A DNA stretch of 64,000 bases, taken from positions 12,403,223 through 12,467,222 of the forward strand of contig CM055756.1 in NCBI GenBank assembly GCA_029465975.1. The letters run 5' to 3'. Under the pieces are notes generated by a model, which had not been told where the DNA came from, did no database searches, and saw nothing but the letters and a program-made list of their open reading frames with translations. The translations under genes and the position numbers were made by a program. This DNA comes from Dallia pectoralis (taxonomy: Eukaryota > Chordata > Actinopteri > Esociformes > Umbridae). Position 1 is the first letter of the stretch, and each line of letters begins with the position of its first letter. Of the stretch, positions 36,990 through 50,000 are shown piece by piece.

Positions 36990-37899
36990 CGTGTTTCTAG
37001 TTCTGGATGATAGAAAATAATATTAGTAATTGACAAGACAAATGAGTGTAGCTGTCTAGGAGCAAAACCCTGCAGAGCCAGAAATAGGCCAGCAGCAGAA
37101 CCACATTCAATCTAGCTAACCGGCATAGAAACTTGGGAAGCATGTCTCCTCCAGGGAACACTAGACAATGTGTGATGAAATGTGGTTGTTGTTAGGGTAT
37201 GGTGGTCTTTGATTTCATCCTAAAGTCACTATGACGCCATAGCAAGGCAGGAAACCCAATCACCGGTGGTACCGATACCGGTCAAACGCTTGTGCGCCAC
37301 ACAATAGGTCCTTCTCTTCATCCGTTATCCGGCACCAGAGATCACCTTCACATGCGACCCGACGCCGGTAACGAGCTGTACAGTTAATTTGGGCCAGTAG
37401 GATAATATGTAGCTACATAAGTCTGATTATAATGTTGTATTAGCTACTGTGATGTGCGACATTGTTTGCAACAGTCAAAGAAAACACGTCGTTTGTTGAA
37501 AAGGGTTGCCAGCAGTAATTTGGCCCAAAACCGACAGGTACGTAATGCGATTTGGCTAACAGTACCGATACCAAGATCCCCGATAGTTATAAAACTAACG
37601 TGCATCGGTTTGAGTTAGGAACTGTTATCAGTATCTATACCTAGCGATGCTGTGGTAAAATGCCATATCTAAACATGAACCAAATATATATATATAGGTA
37701 CATTTACCGAGAGTTTGTTACTGCTGTTGTCTAGCTAGTTAGCCTGGCAGCTAAACAAAAAGCTGGCTAGCAAGACCAGTACATTCGGGACCCAAGGAGA
37801 CCCACTTCGAAATGAAACAAATGAATAATTTCTAGCTACTAACTAAGCTCGAATGGCAGGATAAATTATACATGTATAAACACAACGCATGTATTAGTA

Positions 37900-38460
37900 C
37901 TTTTTAGTCATGTGCATCCCTGTTACTCCGCAGTCTTGCTGGTTCCGTGAAATAACGCAGGACTTGACAGGCCAAACACGATTCTAGCAAACGATTCGGA
38001 AAAAAACAACAAAAACACGGACAACCCCCTCCCCTCAGAACGGGAATAGGCCGGTTTCCATTTTAATTAAACGTATTGTGGATCTCATTGGTTCCACCAC
38101 CAGTCAATAATATAATTGTCGATTTGACATAACATATCCATTGGCCACAACCAACATCAAACATATGAATTTAGATCCGATTGGCTAAAAACAGCGAGTT
38201 AAAGACTCGAGGTGTTTGTCAGGGGGCCAATCGAGTGTTTTAAATTCCCAAAAGACACGCCCACCATAATCCCCGTATTAACCGGTAGGCCTTTATGGTT
38301 ATGTGGCAGATCCCCGGACTTGATTCATAAATGTGGCCGGACATGTCCTTACCTTCCGGGCACCGTTCGGTTGGTATTACTCCCGCTGATAGGAGGTACA
38401 GCGGCTGGCCCTGCAGTTCCATTGGATATTTTTCGTCCACATGAACCGGGTTGTTGCTAG
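37900..38460 (-). promoter_or_regulatory. Possible atxn2l promoter with clustered CCAAT boxes
   Basis: Five CCAAT/ATTGG motifs lie near 38088, 38142, 38181, 38227 and 38421, in sequence that is less repetitive and more mixed in base content than its surroundings. It lies about 1-1.4 kb upstream of the first clear coding exon. A transcript from here could splice to 36996 and start at ATG 36989. This is inference; no TATA box or known start element is seen. Confidence 0.4.
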
Positions 38461-38494
38461 TGTGACACGTGCCAATAATTACACTTTAGATCCC

Positions 38495-39078
38495 AATCTA
38501 GTGTATATGCACACCGAATATGATGACATTTCATTAGTGTAGATGCACACCAAATATGATGACATTTCATCAGTGTAGATGCACACCAAATATGATGACA
38601 TTTCATTAGTGTAGACTAGATGCACACCAAATATGATGACATTTCATTAGTTTAGATGCACACCGAATATGATGACATTTCATTAGTGTAGATGCACACC
38701 AAATATGATGACATTTCATTAGTGTAGATGCACACCAAATATGATGACATTTCATTAGTGTAGATGCACACCAAATATGATGAATTTCATTAGTGTAGAT
38801 GCACACCAAATATGATGACATTCCATTAATATAGATGCACACCGAATATGATGACATTTCATTAGTGTAGATGCACACTAAATATGATGACATGTCATCA
38901 GTGTAGATGCACACCGAATATGATGACATTCCATTAATATAGATGCACACCAAATATGATGACATGTCATTAGTGTAGATGCACACCAAATATGATGACA
39001 TTTCAATAGTGTAGATGCACACCAAATATGATGACATTTCAATAGTGTAGATGCACACCAAATATGATGACATTAACG
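38495..39078. repeat. 36-bp minisatellite, about 16 copies
   Basis: Unit contains TAGATGCACACCAAATATGA and TGACATTTCATTAGTG, with C/A and T/G variants. It lies between the CCAAT-rich block and the possible first exon at 39268. Confidence 0.95.
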
Positions 39079-39267
39079 GAATGGGCAACCCAGCCACTAT
39101 AACATACAATAAAACGTGGAGAAGCACGGAAACAGCTCAATAACATCTACAAATAGACTGGATTATAGTGTAAATAAATAATAGCCGATAGTTACTGTAA
39201 AACCTACAAAGCAAACAGCTACACACAAAAAACACGAAGGCAAAACTTGATAACGTTTAGAACTCAC

Positions 39268-39288
39268 GTTTTGTCGACGAAAAGACAT
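39268..39288 (-). other. Possible alternative atxn2l first coding exon
   Basis: On the minus strand ATG at 39288 reads MSFRRQN and is followed by a good donor (AAC/GTGAGT). It ends in phase 0, whereas exon 36996 needs phase 2 upstream, so the two do not join in frame directly. Either a small exon lies between, or this is a noncoding or out-of-frame leader. The flanks (39290-39600) contain GC-rich words such as CACGTGTGCGCG and could be a promoter shared with the end of sh2b1. Confidence 0.3.
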
Positions 39289-39643
39289 TGGCTCCGGACC
39301 GCGTTAGCTTAGCTGGCTAGCTAAACAGCCTACACGTTATATGCTAGCTGGATGCTAGCTGGATGCTAGCAGTAATGGCACTTCTGTTGATGAAACTTTT
39401 GGCCCGTGGCTGATTTTCGTAAATACACTCTTGCGTGTGGTTTACTCCAATTGCATGTCATTTGCAACTTGAATACACTCTGCAACGGAGGACACACATT
39501 CGCCGGTTTGGCAAACAAAGCTGTAGTCTAGCGTGGCTGAGTTCACGGGGGCGTGTACGAGTCTGCACGTGTGCGCGTTCACAAGCCTTTAATGTGCACG
39601 AGATGCAAAATAATTACTGTACTTTTCTTTTACTTCCGTCCCA

Positions 39644-41007
39644 TTTATTCAGTAAGAAGCAACAACAGTGAACCAAAGCAAGAACACACACACGCACAAG
39701 GCTATAATGTTTCAGTATAATTATATTATATCATATTATCATCATCATTAAATTCAATGTAGTACCTGAAACTAACCACACAGGGTGGACACAACACTGC
39801 CCACCCATCAACACACAGGTCCCAGCAAAACAGAGCAAGAAAAAGGGACAGATAGACAGAGAAAGGCACAAATAGATTTCAAATGAGGGACAAAAAGAAG
39901 AATGAGAAACAGAAGGTGACGTGAAAACAACTTCAGAATAAGAGAGATAACGAGAAACAAAAATAAACAGGCACTAAACTGGCTGACGGGCGTGGCGACA
40001 TAAAACCCAGGCACAGGTTATAGGTGTATGACAGGCGAAAACACAGAAAGGCACAAGTAGAAACAGATTTATTTCTAATTTTTTTTCTCTTTCTCTTCTT
40101 GTCTTTTTTTCCTTTTCTATTTCTGCACTTTGAAATGACACTAGGATGCGGACCAAGAGAAAAGGACAGTATGAGCATGAGGGAAAGACTGAGTTGTAGC
40201 AATATAAAAAAGGCACAAACAAATGTACTACTGAAATAACAGGATGCAAGGGGCAGAAACAAGTGTTACACATTCCATGGAGTGAACAACAAAAAAGGCA
40301 TTAAAAAATAAAATTAATACTATTATTCAGACCACCATTGTTTCCATTATAATTACTGTTATTTGTATCATCATTATCAATAATGAACTACTTTATTTTT
40401 CTCTAAAAGAAAGATAACATCTCTCTCCCTCTGGCCTATACTCTACCATTAGAGAAAACCAGAAACGTTTGAGTGGGGAGAAAGAGTGAGAAGATACAGA
40501 GAGAGACCGTGAGGTTTGAAGAGTGATTGAGGTATTTGTTTTCCAGCCTGCCTAATCTCATAGCCACTGTGTACGTGTATGGTTGCCCTCTCTCCTCTTC
40601 CTCTCAGAAACTGTGAAACGTACTGTTGGCTAGTAGAAGGTCTGTCAGGGTAGTGAGGTATGGTACCGCTGGCTTCGGAGGGCTTGTCTCTCGTTGCCTT
40701 CAGTCCACAAATTGATTTGAAAATCTACCAAAAGCACACAAGAGGAGTACCGGCGCACAAGCTTATCTCACTGAATGTTAGATTTACTTTAGTTAGTGTT
40801 CTAAGTTGCCATCCCTCCTGTCCATCTCTCACTCATTTTCTCTTTGATCTCTCTCCCCGTACCTCGGAATCTCCCAGAATGCTTGTTTCTAATAGTGTTA
40901 GTTTGTCCTTCTGACCCCGTTTCGCTCTGTCTTGTAATAAAATAGAAATACTGGTTATGAATGGCTAAGACTCCCTCGGCTCTTGCTTTAGCACCCCCCC
41001 TCTTAAC
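39644..41007 (-). other. sh2b1 3' UTR
   Basis: After the alpha-type stop at 41008 there is no further coding. Minus-strand AATAAA signals are at about 40391 and 39644-39649. The farther one would leave only about 350 bases to the possible atxn2l first exon. Purine/pyrimidine-rich stretches at 39830-40230 hold no gene. Confidence 0.5.
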
Positions 41008-44000
41008 TCAGAAGAACGAGTACTGGTTGTCAATAGCCCTTGCCCTTCCTCCTTCTCTCTCTTCACCGTCTGCCCCTTCCAGTTGGCGAAGGGGAGCTTC
41101 CCTCTCTTCCCAGTCCTCTGCTCCTCCACCACCTCCTCCTCCAGTTGCTGCACCTCCTCCACCTCCTCCTGCCAGCTCTGTCTCAATTCCTCGTTCTAGG
41201 GGCGGGCTGGGAGGTGGCGGCCGTCCAGGGGGCAGCGGTGGAGGGGGTGGGAGGGGTGGGCTACGGGGTCTGTTGGTCAAGTCTGTTGGGAAGAAAGAAC
41301 AGCCAAGAAACAGAGAGACAGAACGTATGAATACATGAACCTGGGCGGGCTGGGTGAAGCAGTGAGGAGGAAGAGCGGGAGAAAGAGCGGGAGAAAGAAC
41401 GGGAGAAGGTGAGTGTTATGATGGCGTCGTCCGTGTGACAGGTCCATGTGAGTCATGGAATCAGTCAAGACAAACACGCACACGCACACACACACACACG
41501 CACGCACGCACGAACGCACGCACACACGCACACACGCACACACGCATACCTCATTTCCCTGTATTGTAAAATTATATAGTTTCAAATATACAAAACAATG
41601 CAATCTGGAAAAGGCTCCGAATAAATTGGAAACGTTTGAATGAATATAACATTCTACAGTAGCCGATGTGCTAGTGGTGACCAGCGTCCTAAAACGGTTC
41701 TATAGTAGCTTTTGTTCTAGCTGATGGTAGTACCCTGGAAAACTGAGGGTTGCACTGAGATGACAAGTCACTAGTGCTACACTCAAACTGTACTATAGCA
41801 CTATAGTACCATCACTAGTATGTTATGTCACAAACTGTACTATAGTACCATTACTAGAATGTTATGTCACAAACTGTACTATAGCACTATAGTACCATCA
41901 CTAGTATGTTATGTCACAAACTGTACTATAGTACCATCACTAGTATGTTATGTCACAAACTGTACTATAGCACTATAGTACCATCACTCGTATTTTATGT
42001 CACAAACTGTACTATAGCACTATAGTACCATCACTAGTATGTTATGTCACAAACTGTACTATAGCACTATAGTACCATCACTAGTATTTTATGTCACAAA
42101 CTGTACTATAGCACTATAGTACCATCACTAGTATGTTATGTCACAAACTGTACTATAGTACCATCACTAGTATGTTATGTCACAAACTGTACTATAGCAC
42201 TATAGTACCATCACTAGTATTTTATGTCACAAACTGTACTATAGCACTATAGTACCATCACTAGTATGTTATGTCACAAACTGTACTATAGTACCATTAC
42301 TAGTATGTTATGTCACAAACTGTACTATAGCACTATAGTACCATCACTAGTATGATATGTCCCAAACTGTACTATAGTACCATCACTAGTATGTTATGTC
42401 CCAAACTGTACTATAGCACTATAGTACCATCACTAGTATGTTATGTCACAAACTGTACTATAGCACTATCACTAGTATGTTATGTCCCAAACTGTACTAT
42501 AGTACCATCACTAGTATGTTATGTCCCAAACTGTACTATAGCACTATAGTACCATCACTAGTATGTTATGTCACAAACTGTACTATAGCACTATAGTACC
42601 ATCACTAGAATGTTATGTCACAAACTGTACTATAGTACCATCACTAGTATGTTATGTCCCAAACTGTACTATAGCACTATAGTACCATCACTAGTATGTT
42701 ATTTCACAAACTGTTCTGCACTATTATATAGTGTTTGATGTTTCATTTGGAATAGTTAGCAGAAAGTCGCAGCTCTTCCTCATAATAATTCATAATCTAC
42801 CTATTGGGCAGGTTATCTAAATGCAATACTCTAAAACCTTTAGTTTAGTGACTTTTACAGACTTACAACCATGCATAAACGCTACACTGTCTTTACCACT
42901 CTTAAATCCTCCTCCCCTGTATCCACTGCCTCAAACCCCCAGTTTGGATGACGTTTTCTAAAATCCCAAAGACCGACAGACAGTTGCGTTGTCATGCCCA
43001 TTTAAATAGTATATTTTCTCGCTCTCACTGTCTCACGCTCTCCCTCACTTTCGTTCACTCACTAACCCAGTCTCTCAGTCTCCCAAATGCATCTGGCTGC
43101 AGCCAAACCAAAGGAATAAACGCAGGAGAACGCAATCTCCAGTAAATTCAACGTATTTCATTCAGTTAGTGTTTAAAAGCTACCAAACTAAATGGTTGAA
43201 TAACATGTGTATTAATTGATATTAGTATAAATGTAATCTACTGAATCCAGACTCTCTGCTTCATAATCAATAACATGTGTATTAATTGATATTAGTATAA
43301 ATGTCATCTACCGAATTGCGGTTTAAGACAAAGGAAGAATGTACATACATTTTATTTACCAGTCGACTACTTTAATAGTCCCAGACATTCTTCCTTCGGC
43401 CAAAATTGCAATCGTGTAATGGCATCATTACTTATTTCAATAAACACACATCGAAATCAATGGAAGATTCAAAATTCACAAGATGTAATTGTATTTTTCA
43501 ATCCATGCAACACATAAAGCAAACGGACCAATAATGTATGTATGCATTTACATTGGAGATGGCAACCCTGTAATAAATCTCTCTCTCTCGCACTAACTCA
43601 CTCTCACTCACCCTCTCTCTCACTAACTAACTCACATTCTCTCACTCGCTCTCACTCTCTCGCTCACTTGCTTTCTCTCTCACTGGAGCTTGTTCTCTGG
43701 AGTCTGGTCACACTTACACACAGTCAGAGATGGGGGTTGATGGAGAGTCAGGGTGGCGCGTGCTGATGACATCACAGACTGTGGGTCGGCTGCCTGCCCT
43801 GTCCCGGCCTGCAAAGAATGACCCAACGAAAAACACAACAAAGACAGCCAATCAGAGCTCTGGAAGGCAGGCGAATGGCTGGAATATGAGGTGGGTACTG
43901 TGTTGGGCACAGGGGTGGGTACAGGTGTGGGTACAGGGGTGGGTACAGGTGTGGGTACAGGTGTGGGTACAGGTGTGGGTACAGGGGTGGGTACAGGGGT

Positions 44001-47000
44001 GGGTACAGGGGTGGGTACAGGGGTGGGTACAGGTGTGGGTACAGGTGTGGGTACAGGGGTGGGTACAGGGGTGGGTACAGGGGTGGGTACAGGGGTGGGT
44101 ACAGGTGTGGGTACAGGGGTGGGTACAGGTGTGGGTACAGGTGTGGGTACAGGGGTGGGTACAGGGGTGGGTACAGGGGTGGGTACAGGGGGGTTTGCAA
44201 TGTTTAAATGTATGTGTGTAAGTTTGTGGTTAAAGCGACATGAGAGGAAAGGGTGACATGGGCAAGAATGAATAGGCTGACATGAAATGTATGACATATG
44301 TATGTGTGCAGTAGTGTGTGTGTGTGTGTGTGTGTGCAGTAGTGTGTGTTTGCAGTAGTGTGTGTGTGTGTGCAGTAGTGTGTGTGTGTGTGTGTGCAGT
44401 AGTGTGTACAGGAAAAGCCTGATCAGGTTCGGCCGACACAGAAACATCATACAGTAACCATGTTTAAACACACACTATGTGACTACTTCATGGCCTGTAC
44501 CCTCATAAGGACGACACACAAATACACAGTATTGACTCAGGGACATACTTGCAGAACGTAACATCTATTAAGCCACAGCAAAGATTCACTCTGGCAGAAC
44601 CTCCTATTCCGGCTCCGCACCTTTTACCCATGACCTTTCACCCATGACCGTTACCTGGCTGCCGGACAGCCGCTGCACCCACAAAGCTGATGAGGGTGAC
44701 ATCAGACGCGCCCCCAGACTCCAGAGGGATGGGGTGAACGCGGAAGTGCTCCAGCATGTCGAATATGGACTGGAACCACAGATGCTGCACCCGACACTGG
44801 CCCTCATCATTCAGGGACAAACGCAGATGCTGGAGAGGAGACGAAGAGAACGACAAGAGAAAAGACGAAGAGAACGACAAGAGAGGAGACGAAGAGAATA
44901 ACAAGAGAGAAGACGAAGAGAACGACAAGAGAGGAAACGAAGAGAACGACAAGAGAGAAGACGAAGAGAACGACAAGAGAGGAGACGAAGAGAACGACAA
45001 GAGAGAAGACGAAAAGAACGACAAGAGAGGAGACGAAGAGAACGACAAGAGAGAAGACGAAAAGAACGACAAGAGAGAAGACGAAGAGAACGACAAGAGA
45101 GGAGACGAAGAGAACGACAAGAGAGAAGATGAAGAGAACGACAAGAGAGAAGACGAAGAGAACGACAAGAGAGAAGACGAAGACAGCGACAAGAGAGGAG
45201 ACGAAGAGAACGACAAGAGAGAAGACGAAGAGAACGACAAGAGAGGAGACGAAGAGAACGACAAGAGAGGAGACGAAGAGAACGACAAGAGAGGAGACGA
45301 AGAGAACGACAAGAGAGAAGACGAAGAGAACGACAAGAGAGAAGACGAAGGATGGATGAGGGGGGAGAGAAAAATTAGAGGGTGATGAGAGAGAGATAAT
45401 TGAATTGAGAAAGTAAAGAGAGAAAAAGGAGAGAGGAGAGAAAGATAGATAGAGAAAATGAGGATAGTTGAAAGGAGAGAAAAATGAGAGAGGGATGAGA
45501 AAGAGATAATTGAATTGAGAAAGTAAAGAGAGAAAATGAATGAGAGAAAGACAGAAAGACGATAACAGGAAAGAGTGAGATAGAGGGAAAAGGAGTGAGT
45601 TCACATAGAAATGTGGACAATTAGGTTGAACGCTCAATAAGTATACTTATAAATGTACGCCTAAACTTAACCTAGCCCCAATGCCTAATCCTAAACTAAA
45701 ATAGACAAGCCAACATAAACCTCACCCGTTATCTTGTGCGCTGTATTACACTCATTTGACCCCCGGCCCAATTACCTTAGCCTTGCCCTGAAAGTTGAAG
45801 GTGAGGACGTATTCTCCACGCCGTGTCTCGCTCTGACGCACCAGGAATACGCCGTGGCTGGCCGGGCCCCCGGCCAGAACCAGTTGGGCCGCCTTGAGGC
45901 GTGAAAGCGTCCCGTGGAACCACTGGCACTCGCTCAGGGGGTGTTCCACTGTCACCACTGTGTCAGAGAACAGAAAGGAGCCTGGGAGGAAAAGATTAAA
46001 CAGCTGAAATAGCAGCTTCCTTTGCATTTGACTGTGTGTGTGTGATTGTGTGTGTGATTGTGTGTGTGTGTGTGTGTGTGGTGGCTATACATTTGGCTGT
46101 GCCGTGACCAAGCAGCATTTACCTGTGGCATCTGGTGTCTCTGCGAATGGCGTACCCAGGCCAGCCCCGCCCCCACGCCCGTCTAGCTCATCTAGAGGGG
46201 CACGAGGCGGTAACTCTGGAGGCAGAGGATCCATAAGAGGAGACGAGCCGCCCACCCCCCCGTAACACACTGCAAGAGGACAGGATATATGAGCTGGCAT
46301 TAGACAGTACAACCTGTACCATTCAGCATAATAACAGAACCATATATGCATGACCAAACATATGTGTCTGGATACAGCCATTAGCCACGTTTAATATATT
46401 AAATATACTAATAAACGTATTGTTATTCAGCACATTCAGAACCATAATAAGTCCTGTTTTAATATTAAGGCCATATTATACTAATACACTTATTGTTATT
46501 CAGCACAATCAGAACCATAATGAGTCATGTTTTAATATTAAGGCCATATTATACAAATACACTTATTGTTATTCAGCACAATCAGAACCGTAATGAGTCA
46601 TGTTTTAATATTAAGGCCATATTATACTAATACACTTATTGTTATTCAGCACAATCAGAACCATAATGAGTCATGTTTTAATATTAAGGCCATATTATAC
46701 AAATACACTTATTGTTATTCAGCACAATCAGAACCGTAATGAGTCATGTTTTAATATTAAGGCCATATTATACTAATACACTTATTGTTATTCAGCACAT
46801 TCAGAACCATAATGAGTCATGTTTTAATATTAAGGCCATATTATACTAATACACTTATTGTTATTCAGCACAATCAGAACCGTAATGAGTCATGTTTTAA
46901 TATTAAGGCCATATTATACTAATACACTTATTGTTATTCAGCACAATCAGAACCATAATAAGTCCTGTTTTGCTAAACCATATTTCTTCAGGTATCAGAT

Positions 47001-50000
47001 GGAGTATCAATTGGACCACTCACCTTGAGAAAGGCGGTCAGTGAATTCTGGTGTTCCGCTAATGTTCATGGGTCCATCACACACTCCCTCTGGGTCCTCC
47101 TGTTCACTGTTTCAAAACATTCAATGCTTGTTAATGTGGTCCATCGGTCCCAATCAACACTAGGTTTCACTAAATGTATCAATAATGAGACAGAAAACCC
47201 AAGGATACATCAGATACTTCACCTAATTTGCTCAGAGGACCGTTCAGTTACTGGAGCCACCCCTTCTAACTGCCATTGTATTAATGAACACAATATCCCT
47301 ACTCTCTGAGCACACAGGTTAGGGCCAGTATCTGGATTTCCCCTTCCATACCGTCTGTCTGCTGCTCTGTTTTAGCTTACCTGATGCATATGCCGTTCCT
47401 GATGTCACTCAACCAGGCCCTCATCTGCACCGCGTCTCGGGTCTCAATCACATACTGTACTTGTCCCTCCAACTGACAGGTGGTAGAAAAACAGAGGGTT
47501 AGAGAGACAGTCACAAGAATGGTTAGAAACAAGGTCTGAACAATTAACTGCATTTGCCATAATATCGCAATATGATGAACATTTGTTTATGAAAGATAGA
47601 GAGTGGGGAAGATAGAATACGACAGACAAACCAGAGCCTGCTATTACAAATAACAGAACCAGAGCCTGCTATTACAAATAACAGAACCAGAGCCTGCAAT
47701 TACAAATAACAGAACCAGAGCCTGCAATTACAAATAACAGAACCAGAGCCTGCAATTACAAATAACAGAACCAGAGCCTGCAATTACAAATAACAGAACC
47801 AGAGCCTGCAATTACAAATAACAGAACCAGAGCCTGCAATTACAAATAACAGAACCAGAGCCTGCAATTACAAATAACAGAACCAGAGCCTGCAATTACA
47901 AATAACAGAACCAGAGCCTGCAATTACAAATAACAGAACCAGAGCCTGCAATTACAAATAACAGAACCAGAGCCTGCAATTACAAATAACAGAACCAGAG
48001 CCTGCAATTACAAATAACAGAACCAGAGCCTGCAATTACAAATAACAGAACCAGAGCCTGCAATTACAAATAACAGAACCAGAGCCTGCAATTACAAATA
48101 ACAGAACCAGAGCCTGCAATTACAAATAACAGAACCAGAGCCTGCAATTACAAATAACAGAACCAGAGCCTGCAATTACAAATAACAGAACCAGAGCCTG
48201 CAATTACAAATAACAGAACCAGAGCCTGCAATTACAAATAACAGAACCAGAGCCTGCAATTACAAATAACAGAACCAGAGCCTGCAATTACAAATAACAG
48301 AACCAGAGCCTGCAATTACAAATAACAGAACCAGAGCCTGCAATTACAAATAACAGAACCAGAGCCTGCAATTACAAATAACAGAACCAGAGCCTGCAAT
48401 TACAAATAACAGAACCAGAGCCTGCTATTACAAATAACAGAACCAGAGCCTGCAATTACAAATAACAGAACCAGGGCCTGCAATTACAAATAACAGAACC
48501 AGAGCCTGCAATTACAAATAACAGAACCAGAGCCTGCTATTACAAATAACAGAGAGAAGGATTTAACCTGCATTAGGAAGGTGTTCTCCTTGTCAGGCAC
48601 CTCCAGGGCTGTGGTGCTCCTCACATCCATTATAGAACAACATGGGACAGTCAGCCTGGGTTTGGAGGACTGACAGGAGAACAGACAGGAAATAACACAC
48701 AATTACAACAGACACTCCTGTGTATAGCAACCTACCTAAAAACCACCAGTTGTAACATATCAAACACAACATATTCTGCTGTTTATACTGCATATTATTA
48801 TTATTGCAGATCATTTTAGGGTTTACTTTTAGGAGGGTTGTAGAACTGCCCCAGAACTTCCTAGCTGACACTCACCTTAGGAGGGATGTAGAACTCCAGG
48901 TAGTACTCCTCACCGCGCTCCCCCTCCTTGTCCCTCTCCCTCAACACTAGGCGACACTTGTGCCACCGTCCGCCCCTCCAGCCAACAGTACCCCCAGGGA
49001 CCAGAGGTGGCGCTGCAGCCGTCTGGAATGAGGTGTTGTTTAGGCCGGTGCCGGCGTTGTTGTGCTCCTGGGTGCCATGGTGCAGCAGGCCGAAGGAAAA
49101 GCCAGGGAAACCAGCGTGCCCTCCGGTAAACTCATCTGGATTGGAGGAGCTGACGCTGACTCCTCCCTCTCGCACCAGCCGCCCTGCCTTTCTTGTGGGC
49201 AAACTGCTGGGAGGCAAACCGGAGGCGGGTGACACCACGGCAGAGGTGGGTGCAGAAGAGAAGATTAGGGGGGGCGAGCGAGACAGGCGCAGCTTCTCTA
49301 GCCGCTGGCTCCACTTCTCCTTCTCACCTCCCTCGCCATTACTCCGCCGGCGGTCCCGTGCCTCCGACAGCGAGAGCGAGGTGGCGCTGCTGGAGGAGGA
49401 CGGAGGCAGGGAGGAGGAGGAAGAGTGGGGGAGGGAGAGTGGCAGGGAAAGAGACACTGGCATGGAGGAGGTGGGCGTGGGAGGCTGGGTGGCAAAATGT
49501 CTCTTGGATCCGGCGGCGGCGTCGTGGACCCCCATAGTGTAGCTGTAGCTGGACGGCATCTGGGATGATGAACTCTGGGCCGCGTCACTGGAGGAGCTTC
49601 GCCAGTGCAGGATGCCGCGGACGCTGCCCCGAACGCTCCGTCCAACGTTGCGCAGGGAGAATCGTTTCTTCAGTTTGGCTTTGGATTGGCTTCCTGCTGA
49701 AGCTGGGGCACCATTGCCCCTGGGAGGCGTGTCGGACAACAGGGAGGCGGGTGTCGGGGGCAGATGGGAGGGGTCTGAATTGTCTAGGCAAATTTCTGCC
49801 TCACCCTCGTCCGGCTCCGCCTCCTCGCCCACAACAGCAATCCCTGTCCAGCTGTCCTCCTCTTCCTCAGCCGTCGCTTCTCCATTACCCGGGCCGGGGA
49901 AGTGTTTGACGGTAACCATGGTCCCCCTCTCGTCACGCCTGCCGTTGTTTCCTCCTCCCACCGAGGAGGAGCATGAGGAGGAGGAGGACGGAGGAAGGAC

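Noticed and set aside
38212..38460. 82-codon plus-strand open frame
   Set aside because: No family resemblance and it lies across the CCAAT-rich presumed promoter.
44756..45385. Charged EDEENDKR repeat protein
   Set aside because: It is the antisense of the pyrimidine minisatellite before the SH2 exon; no start context, no conservation expected.
47636..48556. CRISPR-like regular 28-base repeats
   Set aside because: There are no unique spacers; units abut directly, in a vertebrate intron.
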